Shown in pieces: positions 22,345-32,815 of a stretch of DNA of 64,000 nt. Each line of letters starts with the position of its first letter. Positions within the stretch are counted from its first letter, which is position 1. A program made the translations under genes and the position numbers. Location of the stretch: NCBI GenBank assembly GCA_030220185.1, contig JASPKZ010007285.1:1057501-1121500 (forward strand), written 5' to 3'. The stretch is from Diploptera punctata (Eukaryota > Arthropoda > Insecta > Blattodea > Blaberidae). The notes below the pieces were generated by a model. That model made no database searches. It worked only from the letters and a program-made list of their open reading frames with translations, and was not told where the DNA came from.

Positions 22345-24362
22345 TCCCTCATTAATGCAATAAAAATATGAACTTCCCGATACTGGGATAGTAATAATTT
22401 TATTACCTGTTTGATAAAACTAGTCCTAAGATAACAACAGGATTATAATGCGCCAAATAAAAGTTTAAAATAAATAGCTTACAGCAGTAGTATCAATAGG
22501 TATTTTGTTATTGGTTTAATTACAGAAACATTAAACTGTCTTATGATATCATACATATATGTTGATTTTGCATGCCAAGATGAAAATCGATTTCAAAATT
22601 TTGTCCGTCCAAATGTTTTGGGGGACCGAGATGCAATGACGGAGCCTTATACGAGCATCATGTAGTAAACATGTAAAAGTAAAGTAAAGTGATCCCACAA
22701 CAGACCCGGAGGCCCTTGGGGTAGTAGGAGGTTATGGCTCCCACTTTTTCTAGACAATCGGCACTTTATGTCAGCCGGGTTGTCAGCCCTGCGTGACGGC
22801 CGCCTTTACCCCCAGAACAAGCGTCTGTTACTCATTTCCGTTAGAGGCTGAGTCGACCCCAGGGCCATAGTGCCGCCAGAGGGTTTGGGTCAGTTTAAAA
22901 ATCCTGACCCCAACGGGACGGCAAACAAATAATGCGCCAAATAAAAGTTTAAAATAAATAGCCTTCATCAGTAGTACCAATAGTTATTTTAATATTCGTT
23001 TAATTACAGAAACATTAAACTGTCTTATGATATCATACATATATGTTGATTTTGCATACCAAGATGAAAATCGATTTCAAAATTTTGTCCGTCCAAATTT
23101 TTTGGGGGACCGAGATGCAATGACGGAGCCTTATACGAGCATCATGTAGTAAACATGGCAAACAAATAATGCGCCAAATAAAGGTTTAAAATAAATAGCC
23201 TGCGACAGTAGTACCAATAATTATTTTATTATTGGTTTAATTACAGAAACGTTAAATAATCTTATGATATCATACATATATGTCGATTTTACAACCTCAG
23301 CTGAAAATCGATTTCAAAAATGTGTCCTCCCAAATTTTATGGGGGACCGGAATGCAATGACAGAGCCTAATACGAGCATCATGTAGTAGACATGGCAAAC
23401 AAATAATGTGCCAAATAAAGGTTTAAAATAAATAGCCTGCGACAGTAGTACCAATAATTATTTTATTATTGGTTTAATTACAGAAACGTTAAATAAGCTT
23501 ATGATATCATACATATATGTCGATTTTACAACCTCAGCTGAAAATCGATTTCAAAAATTTGTCCTCCCAAATTTTATGGGGGACCGGAATGCAATGACAG
23601 AGCCTAATACGAGCATCATGTAGTAAACATGGCAAACAAATAATGCGTTAAATAAAGGTTTAAAATAAATAGCCTTCATCAGTAGTATGAATAGTTATTT
23701 TAATATCGATTTATGCAAAGATGAAAATCGATTTCAAAAGAAGAAGAAGAAGAAGAAGTTTGCTTGTATGATATCAGACTCCGGAAGTAGCTGTTTAATG
23801 AAAATAATAATTTAAATAATTTTAGTAGAGCAATATTATAAATAATAGCCTACAAATATAAATAAAACAATATATTTTAATGCACAAGCATGAAATATTC
23901 TTTGAATCCACAGTTAAAACTCAATTCATTTTGAAGCGAGAATTAAAAAATTAATTTTAAAAATAGGTTTGTGATATCAGGCCCTGTGAACAGCTGTAAA
24001 CGAATGTGAAAATAATTTATAAAACGATAACCTCATTAATGCAATTAAAATATGAACATCCCGATGCTGCAATAGTAAAAATTGTATTACCTGTTTCATA
24101 AAATTTGTCCTAAGATAACAACAGGATTATAATCCGGCAAATAAAGGTTCAAAATAAATAGCCTGCGACAGTAGTACCAATAATTATTTTATTATTGGTT
24201 TAATTACAGAAACGTTAAATTATCTTATGATATCATACATATATGTCGATTTTACAACCTCAGCTGAAAATCGATTTCAAAAATTTGTCCTCCCAAATTA
24301 TGTGGGGGACCGGAATGCAAAGACGGAGGCTAATACGAGCATCATGTAGTAAACATAGCAAA
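22345..24362. repeat. Tandem array of ~237-bp units with repeated head
   Basis: A head (cattaatgcaataaaaatat ... aacaacaggattataat) occurs at 22347-22446 and 24030-24128. The unit starts gcgccaaataaa and includes atgatatcatacatatatgt, gaaaatcgatttcaaaa, tgggggaccg and tacgagcatcatgtagta. Units start near 22449, 22931, 23167, 23405, 23643 (partial) and 24133. A SINE splits the first from the second. A (GAA)n and a unique segment (23740-24030) follow the partial unit. Confidence 0.9.
22677..22922 (-). mobile_element. SINE3 copy, 5'-truncated, inside the 237-bp array
   Basis: Sits between aaacatg and gcaaacaaataatg, which are contiguous in the other units. On the minus strand it reads from the B-box region (gtcccgttggggtcagg) through ctctggcggcactatggccc, aggctgagtcgacccc (as complement) and aagggcctccgggtctgttg to the tail tttactttactttta. 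The tRNA head is missing. No clear target duplication. Confidence 0.85.
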
Positions 24363-24896
24363 CAAAAATTAACTCTTAGAATATTCATAGGGAGTATCAA
24401 GTTTGAAATTCTGTAGTGTATCATACTAGCTTTTAAGCATTTCTATTAATACAAAATGTGTATTTGTATTATATAATTAGAGGATAATTAATATAGTATG
24501 TATATGTTATATTTTATAATAATTTAAATTATTTTAGTAACATAAGCTATTGTTGTGCCATCTATGTGCGAGAACGCTAACAAATGCTGCTACATTCATT
24601 TATTATAGCGGGAAGTATGTTTGTTAATATGCCAATCTTTTGTTTTAATCATAAACTGACAACTATATGGCGCTTTTAAAAAAGCAGCTAGTTGATTCAA
24701 GCGGTAGCGTTATAGAAACGTACCACGTTCAAGTCCCGTGTTAATATCTCAGTTTTCTCAATTATTGTCGAGGTAAATTCTGATTTGGAATCATTTTCAA
24801 GATATATTTCATAAATATGCCTTTTCATGATATTATAAGAGATAAATAAATAAATAAATAAATAAAATCGATAATTAAATAAATCTAAATGCAGTG
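24363..24896. other. No gene; possible tRNA-like remnant and AAAT microsatellite
   Basis: 24687-24745 has an A-box-like ttgattcaagcggtagcg and B-box-like cgttcaagtccc at tRNA-like spacing, but no cloverleaf I can fold confidently. (AAAT)n at 24843-24868. Confidence 0.35.
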
Positions 24897-25170
24897 GAGA
24901 CAAAATAATGGAAACATCTACCAATCTTCATTAATATTAGTGGGACCAGCTTTAGTCTTTAAAACACCTACAATTATCCTTGAATCATGGGAAAAGACAA
25001 GACTATTTTGTATTAAGTATGTGCAATTCACTGAAAATAATTTCATATAGGCCTATATTGCACTTGAAGAATGCATCTTGGTTTCCTTCACGGTACACTG
25101 TAGAAAAAGTCTGTTTACCAATTCATATGTGGTAGTGAATTGATATTTGCAGGTATTTACACATTTTAAT
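24897..25170 (+). mobile_element. Tc1-like transposon end, copy 1
   Basis: Starts ggagacaaaataatggaaac, a terminus typical of Tc1-type elements. It is similar through aaaacacctacaattatcct and onward to 25528-25800 in the same orientation. No transposase sequence present. Confidence 0.5.
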
Positions 25171-25189
25171 TAACTAATATAGGTCCCTA

Positions 25190-25520
25190 CGCCGTTGCCG
25201 AGTGGTTTAAGGCATCATGCCTTGATGCAGTGGTACTGAACTAGCGCTGGTTCGAGATCATGTAAAGGAACATTTGTTCATATAATTTCTGGCAGTACGT
25301 GACCGGTGCCTACAAAGCATCGTGAGCAATTTGACAACTGTAATAAGTACCGGTTTCAGGTTGACAAAACCAACTATAACCACTGGGGGACCCGCGATGC
25401 CAACCATACGTCACCCCTATACGAGCACATCAGTGATTAACACGTGTGGACGTGAACCGTCTGATAGACCAAGTGTCTTCTTGGTCTGTCACAACATGGA
25501 GCAATAGTAAATAAGTAAAC
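25190..25520 (+). mobile_element. SINE2 copy (tRNA-derived)
   Basis: Head cgccgttgccgagtggttta is a good A box for a class II-like tRNA. B-box-like ctggttcgagatc lies 55 bases on. The body matches the minus-strand copy at 40278-40626: gtgaccggtgcctac, taagtaccggtttcaggttg, cacccctatacgagcac, acacgtgtggacgtgaa. The 61-codon frame 25322-25507 is incidental. Confidence 0.8.
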
Positions 25521-25527
25521 ACTGTAC

Positions 25528-25800
25528 ACAGGGGTACAGAAAATAATAGAAACACCTTCCAATCATTAAATGAGATTGTATAGGATCAGAATTAGCCTTC
25601 AAAACACCTGCCATTCTTCTTGGGTCACGTGCAACGACAAGAAACGTTTTTATTATTATGTACAAATCACATAGTAGAATTTTCTATGTACTGTACATGG
25701 AGTATGCATATTAGTTCCTACAACAGTAGGCCTACTGAGATGAATGATACCGTTTACCAATCCCGGTAAAGTAGATAATTAATATCTACAAGTGTCCACT
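25528..25800 (+). mobile_element. Tc1-like transposon end, copy 2
   Basis: Starts acaggggtacagaaaataat agaaacacc and matches 24897-25170. The two direct copies bracket SINE2. No coding part. Confidence 0.5.
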
Positions 25801-25897
25801 CTTCATCTCAATAAAGTAATTTACTAAAAAAATTAGCTTTGCTTTCGAAAACGTTAGCTATGCCGACAGTTGAAGGTGATGCGCCAAACGAAGAATG

Positions 25898-26072
25898 CAC
25901 ATTGTTTGAAAGAGTGACGATCTCTGACAGTAAAAATGCAACCGTCAAGAAACACAGACATTGGTTCCACTGGTGTAAAATTTTACGGAGGTAAAATAAT
26001 CCCCAATTCTAATCCGGGAGGAACTACTTCAGGTAATCCATTGTAGAGGTTCGAACATAGGGACGTGTTCAA
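25898..26072 (+). mobile_element. LINE A 5'-end fragment
   Basis: Matches the start of the intact-5' derivative at 33790-33960: gaaagagtgacgatctc, caaccgtcaagaaacacaga, ttggttccactggtgtaaaa, ggaactacttcaggtaatcc. It ends at acgtgttc, just before the endonuclease start. A LINE piece with only the 5' region is unusual. Confidence 0.75.
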
Positions 26073-26905
26073 TTAGTTATTTAGATATTTAGTTATAAAA
26101 ATAGGACCAAGTATCAAGTAACAAAATCTAAATTTGTTTACCTAATTATTATTATAATATTTTTATTTGTTTATTTTTTTTTGTTTCGGAGAATATCGAT
26201 TAGGCGAAGTCGCACGATGGTTTTAAAACCTAGAGGCCTACGTGAGTGTTACTTGATTTTGGTGAAACGTTTTTATAAAAAACGATTGATTTTATATAAA
26301 AACGTTAACGGGACCAAATACCTGTCATTCCTTCATTAGTTCAGGATGCATTCAAATAGAAGACCTAATATAGTGAATGCATTAAACTACACGAAGGAAC
26401 AGCAGGAATATCCTATCCCTCACGTCCTCGTCGTGGTCCTGGAAATGCAGCAAATTAAAAACATAAATATTTCAACAAGTTTAAAATTGGCTGCAGCTAA
26501 GAGGGAAGGTGTTCCTTTTATTAAATTACACTTTGTAAACTACTGTACGTGCCTTTTCTATAACTTGTATAAGGTATTAGCCTTCATTTGGTGCGATTAA
26601 CTCAGATAGCAAAATATTAAAATAAACCTCTGACAGGTGCCGTTGTTCACAACTAGATTAAAAAAATTAAGAACTGTATCTTTGTATCCTTTTGAAAACC
26701 GGCTTCCATTTTTTTCTGTTTACTTGCAACGCTTCTTGCCATCAGCATCGAATAGCTAGCGACACTGGAAGACCACTTACGTCAGAAGCGACGCAATACA
26801 TAAAAAAAAACGGCTAAACCTTACAACGTGTGACGCGGCTATATTAATTCCTTCATAAAGTCCTGTAAAATCTTATTCTTCGGGTTTCATTTTTCAAATT
26901 ATTCA
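26073..26905. other. Unassigned region with an 84-codon frame
   Basis: 26346-26600 (+) encodes 84 residues starting MHSNRRPNIVNALNYTKEQQ. No motif recognised and no splice or promoter evidence. Codon composition looks like surrounding AT-rich DNA. Confidence 0.35.
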
Positions 26906-27028
26906 CCGTAAAAATACAACTGTCAAGAAATGCGGACATGGGTTCAACTGGGGTATGGAGGGATTATGTCCGCGCGGCCATGAACCTACGGGTTCGATAG
27001 TGCCAGTAAGTAAGTAAGTAAGTAAGTA
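26906..27028 (+). mobile_element. Minimal internally deleted LINE A (5' piece joined to 3' end)
   Basis: 26909-26957 matches the LINE A start (accgtaaaaatacaactgtc, gacatgggttcaactggggt). It is directly joined to the last ~45 bases of LINE A (ggattatgtccgcgcggcca, tgaacctacgggttcgatag), then (TAAG)n to 27028. The junction has a shared GTA. Only about 120 bases of a multi-kilobase element remain. Confidence 0.85.
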
Positions 27029-27670
27029 AGTTATTTTTGGTCTGGACATCTTACCTCAATATTAATGTTGATTTGTTCTTGGACATGTTTCAAAACAATT
27101 CTGTTTTATCGTCAGCTTTCCCAGACTGGTTTTATTTATGTTGCATTATGTTGCACCACCTGGATGTCGATGTCAGCTCCATCCTGTGGTTGGCCAAAGA
27201 CTTCCTAAAATTAAATTAAATATTAAGTAAGTAAGTATTTATATTTATTGGTTCCCCTTTGGTTTCTTTTTAAATTCATTTGCATTATCATTTGAGAAAC
27301 GAGAGATCAGAAAACATAATAAATTAATCTTCTCAGAGAGCAAATAAAAAAAATCGTTAACAAACTTATTTAGTTTGGACATAAACAGAAGTAAAATAAA
27401 CTAAAAGTATTTGACATTGTTTTTGGGTAAAATTGTATAAATTCACAACCGGAATATTGACTTTAATTTGTATTTCTGATCATGTTGTTGACTTTGACTT
27501 TTTTATGTGATGTTTTTGTTTATTTTTCGTTAGGGTATTGACTTAATTTCGTGATTTATGTTTTCCACTAGACCCATGTTCCATGAATTACCTGCATTTT
27601 GCCAACTCTTGAAAGACACATGTTAGAGGGTGTGACGCAGGTGGGACGGAAATGGGTGGCGGGCTTACTT
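27029..27670. other. No gene recognised
   Basis: AT-rich; a 60-codon frame at 27037-27219 has no motif. Confidence 0.5.
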
Positions 27671-28138
27671 AATTACTTACATGCACTATCCAGCCCGTAG
27701 GTTCATGGCGGCACGGACATAAGCTCTCCAAACATCCCTATCCTGAGCTAATGCTTTCCAATCATTCCCTGTAAAATCTACTTCCCTCAAATCATAATTA
27801 ATATCATTCTCCCACCTCATTCTTGGTCTACCAACCGGGCGTTTACCCTCTGGCTTTCCTACAAGAAGCTTCCACGCACGTCTTTGATTCCCCATACGCG
27901 CAACATGTCTGCCCATCGCAGTCTACGAGACTTAACTGTTCTTATTACATCTGGCTTCCTATAAATACCGTGTAGTTCATTCTTATGAAGTCTTCTCCAT
28001 TCACCTGTCTGTTCATCTCTCTTTGGTCAAAAAATGTTCCTAAGAACTTGATTCTCAAATACTCGTAATCTCATTTCCTCCCTTAATGTAAGAGTCCATG
28101 TTTCGCACGCATATAATATAACTGGTAGAATAATAGTT
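27671..28138 (-). mobile_element. LINE A 3' fragment
   Basis: Minus frames: ILPVILYACETWTLTLREEM (28134-28045), then after frameshifts RHVARMGNQRRAWKLL, GRPRMRWENDINYDLREVDF to AAMNLRAG (stop near 27686). 5'-truncated where it meets the plus-strand LINE at 28139. Confidence 0.87.
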
Positions 28139-28450
28139 AGCTGCTCTGAAATACGGAAGTGAAATTTGGATTTTAAATAAAAGAAACTCTCATAAACTTC
28201 AAGTAAGCCAAATGCGCTTCTTACGATCATTGTTAGGAGTTAATAGACTGGATCACCTAAGGAACACTATTATCAGAGGAAAACTTGGAGTAACAAGTTT
28301 AAATGAAGATATACAAAGATACGAACAAGAATGGAAAAATCATCTGAGGAGAATGGCAAGAAATATACTTCCAAAATTGACATTCCAATATACCCCAACT
28401 GGACATAGGGACCAAGGAAGACCAAAACATCGGTGGAAAGATCAAGACCA
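28139..28450 (+). mobile_element. LINE B-type C-terminal fragment, fused to LINE D
   Basis: Frame: LKYGSEIWILNKRNSHKLQV, MRFLRSLLGVNRLDHLRN, EWKNHLRRMARNILPK, GHRDQGRPKHRWKD. It continues without a stop into LINE D sequence (28451-ff), giving a 158-codon chimeric frame (28212-28688). The normal LINE B 3' end is absent. Confidence 0.85.
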
Positions 28451-28745
28451 TATTCGAAATACATATATCAGACAAGAAATGGATGCACAAGAAACTGTTA
28501 TCGATAGGATAACAAAGAGAGCTCTACAGTGGTATGGACATGTACAACGGATGCCGGAAGACCAGTGGCTTAAACAGGTGTTGGGTTGGATGGTATCGGG
28601 CAGAAGGAGAAGGGGGAGAAATAGAAGAGCATGGTATGAGGGAATATATGATGGCATGATGAAGAGGGGCATGGAAGATGGACAATGAGAAGATAGGAAT
28701 CTCTGGAAAGCAGGAATCAAAGGTAAACTGCTGTAAAGTGGAAAG
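28451..28745 (+). mobile_element. LINE D fragment (3' half of a chimeric frame)
   Basis: Reads DHIRNTYIRQEMDAQE, RALQWYGHVQRMPEDQWLKQ, SGRRRRGRNRRAWYEGIYDG to stop at 28686-28688, then degenerate DRNLWKAGIKGKLL in the same frame after the stop. 5'-truncated at the fusion point. Confidence 0.85.
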
Positions 28746-28770
28746 CCTGTATTAAGTATTAAGTAAAAAT

Positions 28771-28817
28771 TATTATTATTATTATTATTACTATTATTAT
28801 TATTATTATTATTATTA
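28771..28817. repeat. ATT microsatellite
   Basis: (ATT)n with one ACT interruption, at the 3' border of the minus-strand LINE A copy. Confidence 0.97.
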
Positions 28818-29746
28818 TACTTACTTACTTACTCACTGGCACTATCGAACCCGTAGGTTCATGGCCGCACGGACATAAGCTCTCCATACATCCCTATCCT
28901 GAGCTAATGCTTTCCAATCATCTCCTGTATAATCCACCTCCCCCAAATCATAGTTAATGTTATTTTCCCACCTCATTCTTGGTCTACCAACTGGGCGTTT
29001 TCCCACTGGCTTTCCTACAAGAAGCTTCCATGCAAGTCTCCCATTCCCCATACGTGCAACATGTCCTGCCCATCGCAGTCTACGAGACTTAACTGTTCTT
29101 ATTATATCTGGCTTCCTATAAAGACCATGTAGTTCATTGTTATGTAGTCTTCTCCATTCACCTGTCTGTTCGTCACTCTTTGGTCCAAAAATTTTCCTAA
29201 GTACTTTATTCTCAAATACTTGTAATCTCCTTTCTTCTCTTAAAGTAAGAGTCCATGTTTCGCACCCATATAATATAATTGGTAGAATAACAGTTTTATA
29301 TATTTTCAGTTTAACGTTTTTTGAAAGGAGTTGGGACATCAAGAGTCTCTGCAATGCATAATAGCATGCATTTCCAGAGTTGAGCCTATGTTTAATTTCT
29401 TTGTGCATCTCATTCCTACTTGTGATTATTGTTCCTAGGTATTTGAATTCAGCCACCTCCTCAAAATTTCCCTCATTTGTCATTAGCTGTCCATTTCCAT
29501 TATTTAATGAATTTCTATGTGTAACCATATATTTAGTTTTATTGATATTTACTTCCAGTCCTAATTTCTTAGTGTTACTCAATAGTGTGTGCGTGTTGGC
29601 CTTTAGTATCTCCTCGCTATCGGCCAACAATACTACATCATCAGCACACACTAACAGCTTATTAATACCATTGAGTTGTAAGCCTTCCTCATTCTCCAAA
29701 GATTTAATGGCATGCTCTAGTACAAAATTAAATAGTAGAGGAGATA

Positions 29747-29749
<3 letters not shown>
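28818..29749 (-). mobile_element. LINE A copy, 285-codon open frame
   Basis: The minus frame 29699-28842 is fully open: NEEGLQLNGINKLLVCADDV (YADD changed to CADD), LLADSEEILKANTHTLLS, EFKYLGTIITSRNEMHKEIK, ILYGCETWTLTLREERRLQV, LRWAGHVARMGNGRLAWKLL, GRPRMRWENNINYDLGEVDY to stop. The most upstream part, near 29748, is ALSPLLFNFVLEH-type sequence cut by (ATT)n. A Tyr-to-Cys change in the catalytic tetrad and the 5' truncation make it inactive, but it is one of the best preserved copies. (TAAG)n tail at 28818-28832. Confidence 0.92.

Positions 29750-29802
<53 letters not shown>
29750..29802. repeat. ATT microsatellite
   Basis: Pure (TTA)n abutting the 5' truncation of LINE A. Its partner at 28771-28817 borders the other end, so the LINE probably inserted in one ATT tract. 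Confidence 0.97.
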
Positions 29803-29804
<2 letters not shown>

Positions 29805-30299
29805 GTATCACTGAGCATGCTACTGTTTTCCTTTGAACAAAAAATACACTTCCTGTGAAATTTAACTCCTGTCTCCTTTTGCTGCATTAAAATTTGCGTA
29901 GGAAAGCAGTGCAAGGGAAGATAGCTGAAAGCAATATGAAGTTGGTATGAATGTATAGCTATGGGGCGGGAAGTATATTTAAGAAAGGTTGGCATGTGTT
30001 GCATGAATTATTCATGCATGGAATGCTTTTGATGTCATGGAAGTATCACGACAAAGACCGGCCTACATTTTGACATCGCAATATTGGCAACATGTCATAA
30101 CCTACAGATACATTATTTATCCACCCCCTCCCCCTTCCCCCAACCCATCACACTTTCAAAATATTTTCGTCTAGTGCTGACTAGAACGAAACGAATTTTA
30201 TAAATTTTCATGGTAATCAATGTAGCGAGTTCATTGAAAGGGTTCCTTGCAACCCAATTCTGAAGCAAAAAAGATATTGACGTTGTTTTCATGAAAATA
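29803..30299. other. No gene recognised
   Basis: No repeat partner in the window. The 95-codon minus frame (30400-30113) includes LINE D sequence only at its upstream end. A C-rich run lies at 30121-30145. Confidence 0.45.
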
Positions 30300-30545
30300 T
30301 TTTCTTCTTCGTCTTCGGCTTTCCCCCACTTATAGGTTTGCCGTCTTGAGTTTCCATTTATCTCTATCAATCCAATCTCCCTCTTCCAAATTCCTATCAT
30401 CCATTATAGTTCTGACGAAGGTTTTCCGTTTCCATCTTGGTCTGCCGCGTTTATTTCTTCCAGAGGGTGACCATTGGTATATATTTTTTTGGCCATTTTT
30501 CATTTTCCATTCTTTGTACATGGCCATACATAGTCTCTTGCTTAA
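30300..30545 (-). mobile_element. LINE D fragment
   Basis: Minus frame: MYKEWKMKNGQKNIYQWSPS, GRNKRGRPRWKRKTFVRTIM, LEEGDWIDRDKWKLKTANL stop. This is the RNA-binding-like basic end of LINE D. Confidence 0.82.
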
Positions 30546-30754
30546 TATACCGCAACATAGGACATCACATCACTCCATGTCATATACCATCTTCACTTCT
30601 CGCAACTGGAATTCCCTACCACAAGAAATAAGGGGCTGCCGGACATTGGCATCTTTTAAAAGAAATCTAAATTTATATTTGCTCTAAACTCGACTTCATT
30701 ATTATCCAGTGTAAGGTATATATATTAATTTGTTGTTTCTCGTATAATGTATCA

Positions 30755-30805
<51 letters not shown>

Positions 30806-30989
30806 CGTATCATTATTGTTATTACCCTATAAAATGTTTGTACATGAAATTTACATTGCTACATTTAATGTATCTTTAACTGTTTATAATTAGTATAGTG
30901 TATATCTATATTTGTCAAATATTTATTTGTATTTGTGCTGGTTAAGTGGAAGAGAGGGCCTTATGGCCTTAACTCTGCCTGAATAAATA

Positions 30990-30993
<4 letters not shown>
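30546..30993 (+). mobile_element. LINE F (CR1-like) C-terminus and 3' UTR
   Basis: Coding end: SMSYTIFTSRNWNSLPQEIR, GCRTLASFKRNLNLYLL stop (30685-30687), the typical C-terminus of CR1/L2-type ORF2. The 3' UTR is interrupted by an ATT tract (30755-30806). It continues taattagtatagtgtatatc and ends gagggccttatggccttaac tctgcctgaataaataaag. A related UTR lies at 51549-51835. Confidence 0.8.
30755..30806. repeat. ATT microsatellite within the LINE F 3' UTR
   Basis: (ATT)n tract; the homologous place in the 51.6-kb copy has only a short irregular ATT run. Confidence 0.95.
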
Positions 30994-31047
<54 letters not shown>

Positions 31048-31048
31048 G
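30994..31048. repeat. (ATT)n tail of LINE F
   Basis: Follows gaataaataaagt directly, consistent with the microsatellite tail of a CR1-like LINE. Confidence 0.9.
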
Positions 31049-31049
31049 T

Positions 31050-31570
31050 TATTATACCATTTAAGTGCTTGATTTTCAATCCTCTTAACAACAGATGTGG
31101 TGACATTAATTTCTCTCCAAAGTAATTTATTTCTTATTTTATCCTGTCTTGTTTTTTGGAGGCTTCTTCTAAAAGAATCAAATTCAACTGTTCTAATTGT
31201 ATTCTTTTGTAATTCCGTCAAAGACCAAGTTTCACTTCCATATGACAAAATATTCTATATTATGCTCTTATAAATTTTCATTTTAGTTTCCTTTGTAATA
31301 TTTTTATTCCAAATTATTCCATGTAATGTCTTAGTTGCATTTTTTGCCATTATAATTTTAGTCTGTACATCTCTCTCACAGGTACCTAAACTTGTAATTA
31401 TTGACCCAAGATATTTAAAAAATTCACATTTTTTCATTTACCCTGTTTCAAGTATGAGGTCATCCACATCCTTTCCCAAACACATATATTCTGCTTTCTG
31501 TAAATTTATATTCAGTCCCCATTTTTTATTTTCTTCCATTAGTTTATTTTTCATATATTTCATATCATCT
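31050..31570 (-). mobile_element. LINE D fragment (middle part)
   Basis: Minus frames: CEFFKYLGSIITSLGTCERD, NKNITKETKMKIYKSII (31437-31255), then SYGSETWSLTELQKNTIRTV, RKTRQDKIRNKLLWREINVT (31248-31060). The basic C-terminus is missing; it abuts the LINE F tail. Confidence 0.83.
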
Positions 31571-31689
31571 TAATTTTTGAAACACTTTTTACAGAACTAC
31601 ACCGATCCTTTTCAGAACACACCGAAAATGGTCATGACTAAAATTTATACAAACACTAATGTATATTTTATTCTATAGTTACAATTATA

Positions 31690-32580
31690 AAATTCAATAG
31701 CGAGAAGTACTGTCACATATGGAGCTGAAGTTTGGAAATTCAACAAAAACTTAGAACAAAAACTTATGTCGATGGAAATGGATTTCATAAGGAGAGCAGC
31801 AAGATGTTCAAAATTAGAAAAAAATAAGAAATACTACAGAGAGATAGATCATCGGTTGATTAATGTCTTTGACATCGTCCGATTCCCAATAGCCAATTTT
31901 GTCGGTCCATCCAATCTCCTGGTTGTAGATGCTTCTCCTTCATGTATAAATATATTCCCTGACACCAGGAGGTTTTAAGTCTTCCTCTGCCTCGTCTTCC
32001 CTCAGGTTTCCATTCCAAAACAGATTTTGGTAGCCGATCCCCTTCCATTCGCTGTACATGTCAGTACCATCTTAATTGCTGAGTTTTAATATAATCTAAA
32101 ACAGTGTCTTCAATTTTGATTTTCTCCCTTATTACTGAGTTCCTAATTTTTTCTCTTCTTGCAATTATTGCTGTCCTTTGTATAAAATCCATTTCCGTTG
32201 CCAAAAGATACTTATTTTTGTTGTAAATAGCCAACGTTCTGCTCCATAAGTAATGATGCTTTTAACAATTGTATGATATATATTCATTTAGAAATACTGT
32301 CATACGAGAAAAAAGAAATACTCTCATGCGAGAAAAAATTAATATTGGATAATCAATAGTAGAGTATATAAGATTAAGGAATTAGGTATTGGCACGTACG
32401 ACGAATGCTAGAAGAAAGGTTACCCAGAAAAACATTGGAATGGTGTCCACCTAGAAGGAGAAGGAATGGAAGTCCTCAAAACTCTTGGATGCAAGAAATA
32501 AGAACTGGAATTAGAACAAGATGACTGGAGGGCATGGGGTGGATGGATAGAGACGAACGAACGAAGAAAGAAATTATAGC
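31690..32580 (+). mobile_element. LINE D copy split by an opposite LINE D
   Basis: Before 31860: VTYGAEVWKFNKNLEQKLMS, MEMDFIRRAARCSKLEKNKK. After about 32345: decayed LPRKTLEW-type sequence, then a segment matching SPQNSWMQEIRTGIR and the acidic/basic end (aggaatggaagtcctcaaaa). The parts are colinear in the family if 31861-32280 is removed. A 23-bp direct repeat (gaaatactgtcatacgag / gaaatactctcatgcgag) lies at 32293-32338. Confidence 0.7.
31861..32280 (-). mobile_element. LINE D copy nested in another LINE D
   Basis: Minus frame 32048-31860: EGDRLPKSVLEWKPEGRRGR, KTSWCQGIYLYMKEKHLQPG, DWMDRQNWLLGIGRCQRH stop. Upstream, with frameshifts: ERWLFTTKISIFWQRKWILY. Confidence 0.78.
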
Positions 32581-32637
32581 TTTAGACACAGAAATATGTG
32601 TAAACATAAAATCTGTATATAAACAAATTAAGGAATT

Positions 32638-32815
32638 ATAGGTGTGGTAGCTTCCCCTTGCTTTCCACACCGGAAATGATGATGATGATGGTGGTCAGAT
32701 GAAGTTCGGGGATCTTTTAGGTCTGAAAGCTTATAGGTGAGAATAAACAGCGAGAATATACCTCACCCAGGAAGCTTGTCCCAACCGGGATTCTACCCCG
32801 AGGACCATGAGAAAT
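32638..32815 (-). mobile_element. Decayed SINE1 copy
   Basis: As complement it has ggtgtggtagcttccccttg, ctttccacaccgg, (GAT)n, ggggatcttttaggtct and the B-box region (cccaaccgggattctacccc). The 3' hairpin part and the A-box are missing. Confidence 0.7.

Noticed and set aside
26346..26600. 84-codon frame as a host gene
   Set aside because: No motif, splice signal or repeat partner. A frame of this length is expected by chance on two strands of 64 kb. Kept only as a note in the unassigned region.
29137..29361. A 74-residue frame beginning MLCSLLHSPVCSSLFG that recurs near 17381, 19707, 42912 and elsewhere
   Set aside because: It is the exact antisense of the well-supported LINE A reading frame; recurrence reflects the repeat, not a conserved gene.
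29717..30004. Frames with poly-Asn or poly-Tyr runs (also 29380-29814, 31248-30961)
   Set aside because: They are translations of ATT/AAT microsatellites joined to flanking LINE sequence.
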